From an uncultured Bacilli bacterium (GTDB lineage Bacteria > Bacillota_I > Bacilli_A > RF39 > UBA660), in the NCBI GenBank assembly GCA_934133155.1, contig CAKPAT010000009.1, positions 1 through 21,026 on the forward strand: a stretch of 21,026 bases of DNA, read 5' to 3'. Both the position numbers and the translations under genes were made by a program. Position 1 is the stretch's first letter; the number at the start of each line of letters is the position of its first letter. The notes under the pieces are model-generated. The model saw nothing but the letters and a program-made list of their open reading frames with translations, was not told the origin of the DNA and ran no database searches. This document shows, piece after piece, positions 1 to 6,874 of this stretch.

Positions 1-185
1 AGTTAAGACTTAGAGGCAAAGGTGTTCCTGAAGTTAATGGCTTTAGAAAAGGTGATATGTATATTATCTTAAAAGTTATTACACCTAAAAAATTATCACG
101 TGACCAGAAAAAATTATTTGAAGCTTTAGCTGATACTGGTCTTGATGATGGTGCTGAATTTAAAAAAATTAAGAAATATTTATAA
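1..185 (+). CDS. dnaJ: DnaJ co-chaperone, C-terminal end (partial)
   Basis: Only about 60 residues are present; the rest lies upstream of the window. The frame opens at base 3 with LRLRGKGVPEVNGFRKGDMY, the conserved end of the DnaJ C-terminal substrate-binding domain. It continues through a 'KVITPKKLSRDQKKLFEALA' stretch, the usual family ending, and stops with TAA at 183-185. DnaJ stimulates the DnaK ATPase and hands over unfolded clients in the cytoplasm. No terminator is visible before the next gene 35 bases downstream. Confidence 0.9.
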   Translation, partial: LRLRGKGVPEVNGFRKGDMYIILKVITPKKLSRDQKKLFEALADTGLDDGAEFKKIKKYL

Positions 186-220
186 GTTTAAAATATGACA
201 TATATTGAGAAAGGATTATT

Positions 221-514
221 ATGGGTAAAAATATTAACATTCTTAATTTATATAGAAAAATAATGTGTTCATTACTTTGCATCATTAAAAACACCAATAA
301 TGCTGATTTGAAAGATAAAGCACTTAAATATTTAAATGAATTTTTAACACAATATGAATTTTATTATAATAAAGGAAAATATTCTTTAAATAATTGTATG
401 GAAGTTATAAATTTTTGTAATGAGTGCTATGACGATAAAGATGTTTTTGATTATGCTGAAGATGTCGAATATGGTTTGAAAGAACTAATGGAAATTGAAA
501 AGGGAGGTAATTAA
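221..514 (+). CDS. Small hypothetical protein (97 aa)
   Basis: The start ATG is preceded by a good ribosome binding site (GAAAGGA, about 6 bases upstream). The product is 97 residues, acidic in its C-terminal half, rich in Asn, Tyr and Lys, with several cysteines (positions about 16, 20, 59, 66, 69) and no convincing signal peptide or membrane segment. I do not recognise the family. Its last codons contain the AGGGAGGT ribosome binding site of the next gene, so the two were probably cotranscribed and translationally coupled. Because the partner is frameshifted and a transposase remnant follows, this may be an accessory gene inserted behind dnaJ. The reading frame is believable; the function is unknown. 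Confidence 0.6.
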   Translation: MGKNINILNLYRKIMCSLLCIIKNTNNADLKDKALKYLNEFLTQYEFYYNKGKYSLNNCMEVINFCNECYDDKDVFDYAEDVEYGLKELMEIEKGGN

Positions 515-515
515 A

Positions 516-1059
516 ATGGCAAAAGAAACAAAAATGGGTAGATGCAAATAGTAATGATAAAAAAGGACATGTAAATATTTATGGAAGTAATCCAAGAGAA
601 CCACATGATGAGTCTATTCATATTAATATAAATTATGATAAAGGAACTTTTACAATTAATGAAAAATCTGATGGCCAAAAAACTTCAACAAATTGTAGCT
701 GTTATTTAACAACTGCGTGTATGAAACATAGACTAGAACAATTTGATGATGATTGTGAAGAATTGACTATACTTAGGTGGTTTAGAGATAATTTTGTGTC
801 AAAAGAAGATGTTGAACATTATTATAAATCTGCTCCTATTGTAGTGGAAGCTATAAATGAACAAGAAGATAGTGACAAACTATATAATCATATTTACAAT
901 TGTGTTGTAAGACCATGCGTAGAGGCTATAAAAAAAGGAGATTATGAATTTGCATATAATAGATATAGAAGTAGTATATTGATGTTGGAGGAACAATTTG
1001 CTAAGCCTAAGCTTGAAAAAAGGTTAGTAAAAGTGCTAAAGCTAAGAGCTAATAATTAA
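516..1059 (+). pseudogene. Frameshifted 'CYLTTACM' motif protein
   Basis: The ATG at 516 has an excellent ribosome binding site (GGGAGGT) but its frame ends after 11 codons at 549. The +1 frame is open from 511 to 1059 and has no start codon until 721. Reading MAKETK in the first frame and switching at the A5 run (530-534) gives a continuous protein of about 180 residues: KWVDANSNDKKGHVNIYG..., then a low-complexity N-terminal part, then CYLTTACM (about 705-723), then DDDCEELTILRWFRD and a helical tail. From memory the CYLTTAC plus 'ELTxLRxFRD' pair recurs in uncharacterised Firmicutes proteins; no function is known to me. One extra A in the homopolymer explains the break. It may be a real mutation, a phase-variable tract or an assembly error. 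If translation begins at 721, a 112 aa C-terminal fragment lacking the Cys motif is made. Confidence 0.7.
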
Positions 1060-1113
1060 ATAGATGTTTGTTACAAAATTAAATTTTTGTTGCAGTTTAG
1101 ACTAAAGAACACC

Positions 1114-1150
1114 AAAAACAGGTAGAATTAAATATATTCTATCTGTTTTT
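1114..1150. terminator. Bidirectional terminator hairpin
   Basis: A 14 bp stem (1114-1127 with 1137-1150, one G-T pair) has an A-run on its 5' side and a T-run on its 3' side and a 9-base loop. It lies between two convergent units, the frameshifted gene ending at 1059 and the minus-strand transposase remnant ending at 1154, so it can serve both. Confidence 0.75.
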
Positions 1151-1153
1151 ATA

Positions 1154-1670
1154 TTAATATGGTTTATCAGTAAGAACTGCTATAAATGCTTTATATAAAT
1201 TGATACTTTTTTTGTATAGGTTGATATGCAACTTTTGATAACGCCATATATATTTGCTTCTTCAAAACTTTTGAATTTTCCTGTTTTCTATTTTATTTAA
1301 TCCCTCTCAAATTTCTTTTATCACGATTGTTAGAAAATGAAATAAAAAATTTTTTTAAGAATAAAAGACGATTATCACAATATTTATTTAATCTGTTAAT
1401 CAAATTTATTTCTTCTTTTTTTGTGAGCATTACGAAGTAAATCTTTCTTTCTTCTTCAGTTTCTGATAAATTTTTTAAATATTTAGATTTAAACTCTTCA
1501 TATTCAGCACTACTAATATCCTTTTCTCCTTTTGATGTACATTCCTCTTTTGTGTTTTTCATATCCAAAAGTAAATCATGCATCTTTTTCGCCCATGTGT
1601 GATTAGTAAATTCAGATACAGCGTTTAAATATCTTAATACATGAACATTACATTTCGCATTATAACACAT
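1154..1670 (-). pseudogene. IS66-family transposase C-terminal remnant
   Basis: The minus-strand frame from 1670 to 1293 reads KCNVHVLRYLNAVSEF, then WAKKMHDLLLDM, then NRLLFLKKFFISFSNNRDKRNLRG. These correspond to the IS66 TnpC core 'ECNVHLLRYL', 'W...M..LL..M' and 'HLLFL.DF.V.F.NN..ER.LR'. After the TAA at 1293 a second frame resumes the homology (KTGKFKSFEEANIYGVIKSC, then ISTY, ending near 1154), matching the family's 'K.KI.GGFRS.EGA...ARI.S.IST' tail, so the gene is split by a frameshift/stop. The catalytic Glu of the NNxxER motif is Lys here. The N-terminal two thirds, the accessory tnpA/tnpB genes and any clear ends are missing. This is an inactive fragment, not a working element. Confidence 0.85.
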
Positions 1671-1756
1671 TAGGCAAAATTTTGTGTCTGTATATCTATA
1701 CTAATACCAATTTGTAGCAATTAAAAAATTATTAGGAATTTTATTAAAATAAAAAT

Positions 1757-1860
1757 GGACTGTTACAAAATTAAGTAATTTTGTGTAAGACTTCTTTTTT
1801 TGAATAACTCAATTCTTTTGTTTTAAAAGGAAAACTAAAAAGGGGCTGTTACGAAATTAA
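1757..1860. repeat. Repeated IS-end-like sequences (solo ends)
   Basis: Two direct copies of TGTTAC(A/G)AAATTAA occur at 1761-1774 (preceded by GGAC) and 1847-1860 (preceded by GGGGC); a third lies at 1069-1082 before the IS66 remnant. The GGGGCTGTTACGAAATTAA form resembles, from memory, terminal repeats of IS1182-like elements. No inverted partner or transposase for them is visible. The rest of 1671-1893 is AT-rich and I see no gene in it. They probably mark past insertions or deletions. Confidence 0.4.
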
Positions 1861-1893
1861 TAAAATAATGGATTTCAAATAAATCCCATTTTC

Positions 1894-2198
1894 GCGTTAA
1901 ATTTTGCTGTTTTTATCGTATAATTGCGTGTTATACGTTTATTTTCCATCTTAAATATACCATATTTTGGCTATTTTGACACTTAAATTAGGCTTATTTT
2001 ATTAAAAACAGCTATTTTTATGCCATATAACACGCAATTATATGATAGGATGTGATTTTGATATGAAGCGTAAACGTAAAAGAAATTTGAAAAAACTATT
2101 TATTTTAAGTATATTTTTTATTTTTTGTTTGATAACAGGTTATTCGGCTTTTAGTGCAAATATTAGTTTAAAAGCTAAAGGTAATATTTATGATAAAA
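1894..2198 (+). repeat. Duplicated leader plus signal-peptide cassette, copy 1 (copy 2 at 3083-3382)
   Basis: About 300 bases starting at GCGTTAA (1894 and 3083) are closely similar at an offset of 1189 bases, with a one-base indel just before the start codon. The repeat covers the 5' leader with the paired inverted sites, the ribosome binding site (AGGATGTGA) and the first ~45 codons (Lys/Arg-rich start, hydrophobic segment, GYSAF, NISLKAKGN). Similarity stops abruptly at about 2198 and 3382, where the two proteins become unrelated. Confidence 0.9.
1917..2044 (+). promoter_or_regulatory. Paired inverted sites, copy 1 (candidate invertible promoter)
   Basis: The left site (1917-1937) is CGTATAA, core TTGCGTG, TTATACG. 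The right site (2024-2044) is CATATAA, core CACGCAA, TTATATG. Each is a 7 bp palindromic pair of arms around a 7 bp asymmetric core, and the cores are exact reverse complements. The layout resembles sites of tyrosine or serine recombinases that invert DNA. Between them, conserved in both copies, is a minus-strand promoter-like set: extended -10 TGG-TATATT (complement of 1954-1962) with GTGTCA 17 bases upstream (complement of 1977-1982). The plus-strand TTGACA at 1976-1981 has only a weak, non-conserved -10. If inverted, that promoter would face the gene at 2063. A structured RNA leader is the main alternative. No recombinase gene is in the window. Confidence 0.55.
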
Positions 2199-3055
2199 AT
2201 GAACTTGCTTTTAAAACTTCTGATAATGGTGATGGTACGGTAACTATTACTAGCTATGATGCATCTTATGGCACTGTAGTTGATATTCCTAGTATGATTA
2301 AAGGTAAAACGGTTACTAAAATAGGTATTGACGCTTTTTATAAAAAAAAATTAACTAAGGTTACAATACCTAATACTGTAACTGAAATTGGAGATAGTGC
2401 TTTTCAAATGAATAGTATTACAAGTTTAGAAATACCTGCAAGTGTTAAAAAAATTGGGTGGTATTCTTTCAGATATGCTGGTCTTTATGATTTGAAATTA
2501 AATGAAGGTATTGAAAGTTTAAGCTTGCATGCTTTTGCAGATAATTTTATATCAAAAATAAATATACCAAGTACTGTTACTTATTTGGGTGGTGGTGTTT
2601 TTTCAGCTAATAATGTTATAGGAGAAGATGCATTTATTTATGGTAGAAATAGTGATGGTAGTATTGATTATACTACTTTGGATAGTTATGCGGGGAAAGA
2701 TGCGACGGGTATAAGTATACCTGATAATGTAATTACTTTAGGTGATGAGGCTTATACTGATGTATATTATGAAAAAATTGATGTTCCTTCTAGGATAAAA
2801 TATATATCGTCATTTTGTTTTCATGGGTCATATGCAAAAGAAGTAACTTTGCATGAAGGACTTAAAGCGATTTATTCTTCGGCTTTTGGATTTACAAGTT
2901 TTAGCACAATTGATATTCCTAGTAGTGTAGGATATATTGAAAATAATGTTTTCAACCATAATTCTAATCTTGAAATAATTAATGTTAATAAGAAAATTAA
3001 TTCAATTGAAAATGCTCCTTGGGGAAGCGATGCAAAAGTAAATTGGATAGAATAA
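2063..3055 (+). CDS. Exported BspA-like leucine-rich-repeat protein (330 aa)
   Basis: The start at 2063 is chosen over the in-frame ATG at 2042 because AGGATGTGA lies 7 bases upstream and the paralogue at 3251 begins at the same point; the codons from 2042 overlap the right inverted site. The product starts with a Lys/Arg-rich stretch, a hydrophobic segment (about residues 14-27) and GYSAFSANI, a SipW-type signal. From about residue 50 it carries tandem LRR_5/BspA-type repeats of roughly 23 residues ('LTKVTIPNTVTEIGDSAF', 'ITSLEIPASVKKIGWYSF' and others). Such repeats usually mediate adhesion or protein binding at the surface. No C-terminal anchor (LPxTG or membrane helix) is seen, so it is secreted, or held by an uncleaved N-terminus. 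A terminator follows directly. Its promoter may be phase variable. Confidence 0.85.
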   Translation: MKRKRKRNLKKLFILSIFFIFCLITGYSAFSANISLKAKGNIYDKNELAFKTSDNGDGTVTITSYDASYGTVVDIPSMIKGKTVTKIGIDAFYKKKLTKVTIPNTVTEIGDSAFQMNSITSLEIPASVKKIGWYSFRYAGLYDLKLNEGIESLSLHAFADNFISKINIPSTVTYLGGGVFSANNVIGEDAFIYGRNSDGSIDYTTLDSYAGKDATGISIPDNVITLGDEAYTDVYYEKIDVPSRIKYISSFCFHGSYAKEVTLHEGLKAIYSSAFGFTSFSTIDIPSSVGYIENNVFNHNSNLEIINVNKKINSIENAPWGSDAKVNWIE

Positions 3056-3082
3056 AAGTTCCTAATAGTGGAACTTCTTTTT
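3056..3082 (+). terminator. Rho-independent terminator of the BspA-like gene
   Basis: A perfect 7 bp stem AAGTTCC/GGAACTT (3056-3062 and 3070-3076) with a 7-base loop and a following CTTTTT run begins right after the TAA at 3053-3055. It separates the first cassette gene from the leader of the second. Confidence 0.8.
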
Positions 3083-3105
3083 GCGTTAAGATTAGCTATT
3101 TTTAT

Positions 3106-3233
3106 CGTATAATAGTGTATTATACGTTTATTTCTTAATTTAAATATACCATATTTTGCCTATTTTGACACTTAAATTAAGCTTATTTTTTCAAAATCAG
3201 TTATTTTAACATCATATAATACACTATTATATG
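3106..3233 (+). promoter_or_regulatory. Paired inverted sites, copy 2 (candidate invertible promoter)
   Basis: The left site (3106-3126) is CGTATAA, core TAGTGTA, TTATACG; the right site (3213-3233) is CATATAA, core TACACTA, TTATATG. Arm sequences and the 107 bp spacing are identical to copy 1, but the core differs at three positions, and all three changes are mirrored in the partner site so the pair stays exactly complementary. The interior keeps the AATATACCA and TTTTGACAC blocks. This coupled divergence argues that matching cores are functionally required. See copy 1 for the interpretation. Confidence 0.55.
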
Positions 3234-3250
3234 ATAGGATGTGATTTTAA

Positions 3251-4162
3251 ATGAAACGCAAAAAAGGGTTAAATAAGATATTTATTTTAAGTATATTTTT
3301 TGTTTTTTGTTTGATAACAGGTTATTCGGCTTTTAATACAAATATAAGTTTAAAAGCTAAAGGCAATGTTAAGGATAAAATTTTATTTAGTGATTTTATA
3401 AATGATTTAAAACTTTCTGGCGATAATACTTTGATTGATGATGAAACTTCAGATCATAATATTAGATATAGTGGTAGTGATGTTAATAATTATGTTTGTT
3501 TAGATAACTCTTGCAACACACTTTATAGAGTTATTGGTGTTTTTAATAATGTTAAATCTTCAGATAATTCTAATTTAGAAACAAGAGTTAAGATTATTAA
3601 GGATAAAATTGTTTTTGATGTGGCTTTTGACGATGATAGTAGTGTTTTTTGGAATAAACCGGCAACTTTAAATACGCTTTTTAATAGTGATGTTTCTAGT
3701 AATTTAATTGGTGATGCTGTTTGGAGTTTAGGAAAGTGTTGGATTGGAATTACTTCTAGTTCTTCTTATATTTGTGAAAGGAATACATCTACTACTTGGA
3801 CTGGTAAGGTTGCTTTAATGTATCAAAGTGATTATGGTTTTGCTTCTAAGTCTTGTTTTCAAAATAAAAAATTATGGCAAGATGATAGTTATAATGATGA
3901 TTATAGAAATTATGAATGTAGAAATACTAACTGGCTATTTGAATATTATATGTATAGAAATGAATGGACTTTAACTAGAGGCACTAAAAGTGGGGTAGTA
4001 AATATTGTTGGGTATGGTGGTGCGGTTATTGATAATGCGGATGCAGTACCAAATTATAAAGATAATTTTGCTAGAAAAGCTTCATTTTTAAAATCTGATG
4101 TTAAGGTTTTAGACAATGGAAATAATGGGTCAAAAGAAAAACCATACATTCTTACTGAATAA
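3251..4162 (+). CDS. Exported protein of unknown function, cassette paralogue (303 aa)
   Basis: The start at 3251 has AGGATGTGA 7 bases upstream. The first ~45 residues nearly match the BspA-like neighbour (hydrophobic segment, GYSAFNTNISLKAKGN), but the body is unrelated. It contains 'DHNIRYSGSDVNNYVCLD', 'LYRVIGVFNNV', several Cys (about six in the mature part), 'GKVALMYQSDYGFAS', Trp- and Tyr-rich segments, and ends 'GSKEKPYILTE'. I recall similar 'NNYV...WRIIG...LMYPSDYG' proteins among surface proteins of uncultured gut Firmicutes, with no assigned function. The Cys pairs suggest disulfides in an extracellular domain. There is no C-terminal anchor. Its 3' end overlaps the convergent S41-like gene by 11 bases, so no dedicated terminator is present between them. 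Confidence 0.75.
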   Translation: MKRKKGLNKIFILSIFFVFCLITGYSAFNTNISLKAKGNVKDKILFSDFINDLKLSGDNTLIDDETSDHNIRYSGSDVNNYVCLDNSCNTLYRVIGVFNNVKSSDNSNLETRVKIIKDKIVFDVAFDDDSSVFWNKPATLNTLFNSDVSSNLIGDAVWSLGKCWIGITSSSSYICERNTSTTWTGKVALMYQSDYGFASKSCFQNKKLWQDDSYNDDYRNYECRNTNWLFEYYMYRNEWTLTRGTKSGVVNIVGYGGAVIDNADAVPNYKDNFARKASFLKSDVKVLDNGNNGSKEKPYILTE

Positions 4163-5282
4163 TGGTTTTTGTTTTAGAAAGTTCTAATGCTTTTTCTAAT
4201 ATTGGGTCTTTACCGGTTAAAAAATCTTCTAGTGTTTCTGTTACGAATATATCAGGGTGAAATATTATAGGTTTTAACATTTCTTTATCAGTTTGCAGAA
4301 ATTCTTCTTTTGTTTTAATTGGTTTAATAAATGGATTTAAGTATCTTGTTGATATGGAAAATGTAAAACCGTTTATTGTTTTGTTATAGCTATTACCATA
4401 GCAGTTTATTGGTGTGGCTATTTCTTCTCCGATTGTTATAGCGTTTAAATTAATTAAATTTGTTAGGGTATATCTTCCAGCTGAAAATATACGATAATCG
4501 GTTAAAACATATAGTTTTTTATTTGGATTTTGCTCTATAAAATTTATTATGTATTTATTTAAACTAGCGTTTCCACCAAAGTTACCACGTAAATCTATTA
4601 TAATAGTATCTATATTTGTTATGTCTAATTTTGTTAGTTCTTGATAAGCATTTATTATTTGATTTTCAAATATTTGCTGAACTGATTTGTGATTATATAT
4701 TAAGCAATTATCTATTATTTGATAGGTTGCATTACCACCAAAACAATATTTTGCAAAGTCAAATGGTATTTCATTTTTTTCAAAAGTTATATCTTTATTT
4801 GTCATTTGAAATGTTAGATTTTGGCTTCCTCTTAGTGATGGAATACTGAGTAATATAGCTTTATTAAATAGTGCTTTTTCTAATTCATATTTTTTTTTAC
4901 CATTTGTTCCGTAAGCTGTTATTTCTTCAAGTTCTTTTAATATTTTTCCTATTGGAACATTATTGATACTTTTTAAAATGTTTTTTTCGGGATATATGCT
5001 TATTACTTGGTTTTCAATAATGCGAAAATATATTGGCAGAAAGTTTTGTTTATATTCTAATCTTAATGCTGTATGTGCATCTGTTTTACCACTTAATTTT
5101 TTAATGATGTATTTTATTAGATAAATAAATGTGTAATCATCGTTGATTTCCATTTGATTTATAAGGTTTGTATAAATTTCATTTAGGTTTTCTTTACTAA
5201 TTTCGTGCCATGGGTTTACGTGGAGTTTTTCATATTCTTGAATAAATTTGTTATATGTTTCTTGATAATAAGGTAAAATCAT
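4152..5282 (-). CDS. S41-family peptidase-like protein, cytoplasmic form (376 aa)
   Basis: The core of the S41 (tail-specific/C-terminal processing) protease fold is visible: IIIDLRGNFGGN at residues 227-238, a strand 'LYVLTDYRIFSAGR' with the candidate nucleophile Ser267, then 'ITIGEEIATPINCYGN' (282-297). Family members with a Ser/Lys dyad have Lys about 25 residues after the Ser; here that position is Ile292, and the G-E-x-x-x-P-x-N-x-Y-G pattern fits the S41 subgroup that lacks this Lys. His70 (KTDAHT) is a possible partner. No signal peptide, membrane helix or PDZ domain is evident, which is unusual because most relatives are exported. The ATG overlaps the stop of the upstream DUF1846 gene (TAATG), indicating translational coupling. 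Substrate unknown. Confidence 0.8.
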   Translation of the reverse strand: MILPYYQETYNKFIQEYEKLHVNPWHEISKENLNEIYTNLINQMEINDDYTFIYLIKYIIKKLSGKTDAHTALRLEYKQNFLPIYFRIIENQVISIYPEKNILKSINNVPIGKILKELEEITAYGTNGKKKYELEKALFNKAILLSIPSLRGSQNLTFQMTNKDITFEKNEIPFDFAKYCFGGNATYQIIDNCLIYNHKSVQQIFENQIINAYQELTKLDITNIDTIIIDLRGNFGGNASLNKYIINFIEQNPNKKLYVLTDYRIFSAGRYTLTNLINLNAITIGEEIATPINCYGNSYNKTINGFTFSISTRYLNPFIKPIKTKEEFLQTDKEMLKPIIFHPDIFVTETLEDFLTGKDPILEKALELSKTKTIIQ

Positions 5283-6763
5283 TAATCTTCATTATATAAG
5301 TTATTAGAATATGATACTGGTTCACAAGTTAAATCTACACCAAAGTTTCTTAAAACTGTTAAATCTTCATTTTGGATATTATAAGTAGCATGGGCTTGAC
5401 AATGTTTAAATTTACTGATGTTTTTCATGGCTTTTTCAATTATTGGATTAGTAACAGAGCAGATGTTTAAGGCGATTATTACTTCTTGTAAATTTAATCT
5501 ATAATTTTCTTTTTTAAGAATATTTATTTTAAATTCAGATATTGGTTTTAATATATTTGGAGCGAGTAATAGATTGTTATCGGGTATATTTTCTAATGTT
5601 TTTATGGTATTTAAAAATAGGCTGGCAACTGGTGTTAATAGGTCTGTTTGTCTTCCTGTTATTATTTTACCTTCTATTTCTAAGGCGATGGCATGTTTAT
5701 GTGATGTATTTGCTTTTTCTAAGGCATATTTGACAACTTTTCTATCTTCTTTTTTAAGGTTTAGTTCGTTCATGATTAAAAGTATTCTTTCTGGTATATC
5801 TTTTGAACATTCACCTTGTTTATAATCACATAGTGCTTTGTAGTATCTTCTTATTATTTCATCTTTGGCGGCTTTTTGACAGGCTTCGTCATTTATAATA
5901 CAGCTTTTTATCATGTTTACGCCCATGTTTGTAGGTGATTTATAGATGTCTTTTCCAGTTATTTTATGAAGTATGTCTTTTAAGACGGGAAAGACTTCTA
6001 AGTCTCTATTATAATTAACGGCTTTTTCTTTATAACTCTCAAGGTGGAAGTAATCTATCATATTGACATCTTTTAAATCGGCGGTTGCGGCTTCATATGC
6101 CATGTTTACGGGATGTTTTAATGGTAAATTCCAGACGGGAAAGGTTTCAAACTTGGCGTATCCGGCTTTTATTCCTCTTTTGTATTCATGATATAGCTGT
6201 GATAAGCATGTGGCAAGTTTACCACTACATGGTCCTGGCGCGGTGACGATTACAAGAGGTCTTGTTGTTTCAATATATGGATTTTTACCATATCCTTTTT
6301 CACTTACTATGGTGTTGACGTCTGTTGGGTATCCTTTTGTTGGCGTGTGGATATATGTTTTAATGTTTTTATTTTCTAATCTTTTTTGAAATTTTAGAGC
6401 ACTTTCTTGCCCAGTGTACATGGTGATTACGACACTGTTTATTTTTATTCCTCTTTTTTGAATGTTTTCGATTAATCTTAAGACTTCTAAGTCGTATGTT
6501 ATACCATAATCGGCTCTTATTTTTCTTTTTTCAATGTTATTTGCGTTTATACAAAATATTATTTCACTGATGTCTTTTAGTTCGTCAATTAATCTTATTT
6601 TGGCGTCATTTTGAAATCCTGGTAGTACTCTTTCGGCGTGATAATCGTCGAATATTTTTCCGCCAAACTCTAGATATAGTTTTTGGTCAAACATTTTTAT
6701 TCTTTCTTTTATTTTTTCACTTTGTACTTTTAAATATTTTTCATTATCAAATCCTATTTGCAT
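5282..6763 (-). CDS. DUF1846 family protein (493 aa)
   Basis: Full length for the DUF1846 family (about 495-505 aa), beginning IGFDNEKYLKVQSEKIKERI and including 'KLYLEFGGKIFDDYHAERVLPGF', the P-loop-like APGPCSGK (175-182) with LATCLSQLYHEYKRG, 'FPVWNLPLKHPVN' and 'KHAIALEIEGKIITGR'. These are hallmark family segments. Structures of relatives are known but, as far as I recall, the biochemical function is not settled; a nucleotide-related role is only suggested by the glycine-rich loop. The ribosome binding site (AAGGAAAG...AGGT) lies just upstream. It is first in a minus-strand operon with the S41-like gene and is divergent from frr, sharing the 111-base intergenic region. No promoter is obvious on this strand. 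Confidence 0.88.
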   Translation of the reverse strand: MQIGFDNEKYLKVQSEKIKERIKMFDQKLYLEFGGKIFDDYHAERVLPGFQNDAKIRLIDELKDISEIIFCINANNIEKRKIRADYGITYDLEVLRLIENIQKRGIKINSVVITMYTGQESALKFQKRLENKNIKTYIHTPTKGYPTDVNTIVSEKGYGKNPYIETTRPLVIVTAPGPCSGKLATCLSQLYHEYKRGIKAGYAKFETFPVWNLPLKHPVNMAYEAATADLKDVNMIDYFHLESYKEKAVNYNRDLEVFPVLKDILHKITGKDIYKSPTNMGVNMIKSCIINDEACQKAAKDEIIRRYYKALCDYKQGECSKDIPERILLIMNELNLKKEDRKVVKYALEKANTSHKHAIALEIEGKIITGRQTDLLTPVASLFLNTIKTLENIPDNNLLLAPNILKPISEFKINILKKENYRLNLQEVIIALNICSVTNPIIEKAMKNISKFKHCQAHATYNIQNEDLTVLRNFGVDLTCEPVSYSNNLYNED

Positions 6764-6823
6764 ATTTTACCTACTTTCCTTTTTAAGAATAGCACATTTA
6801 TTTTATAAAGGGAAGTAATAACC

Positions 6824-6852
6824 TTGTTTTTACATATCAAATATATTATAAT
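6824..6852 (+). promoter_or_regulatory. Promoter of frr
   Basis: TTGTTT (6824-6829), 17-base spacer, TATAAT (6847-6852), then GAAAGGGTGA before the frr ATG at 6875. The -10 is perfect and the leader is about 15 bases. Confidence 0.75.
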
Positions 6853-6874
6853 GTAGATATGAAAGGGTGAATTT

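Noticed and set aside
2042..2062. Longer start (ATG at 2042) for the BspA-like protein
   Set aside because: Those codons overlap the right inverted site and the ribosome binding site, and the paralogue at 3251 has no equivalent; 2063 has proper Shine-Dalgarno spacing.
4616..4849. Plus-strand 77 aa open frame opposite the S41-like gene
   Set aside because: It is an antisense shadow with no family resemblance or ribosome binding site.
5542..5825. Plus-strand open frames of 63 and 83 aa opposite DUF1846
   Set aside because: They are antisense shadows of a well-supported conserved gene, without ribosome binding sites.
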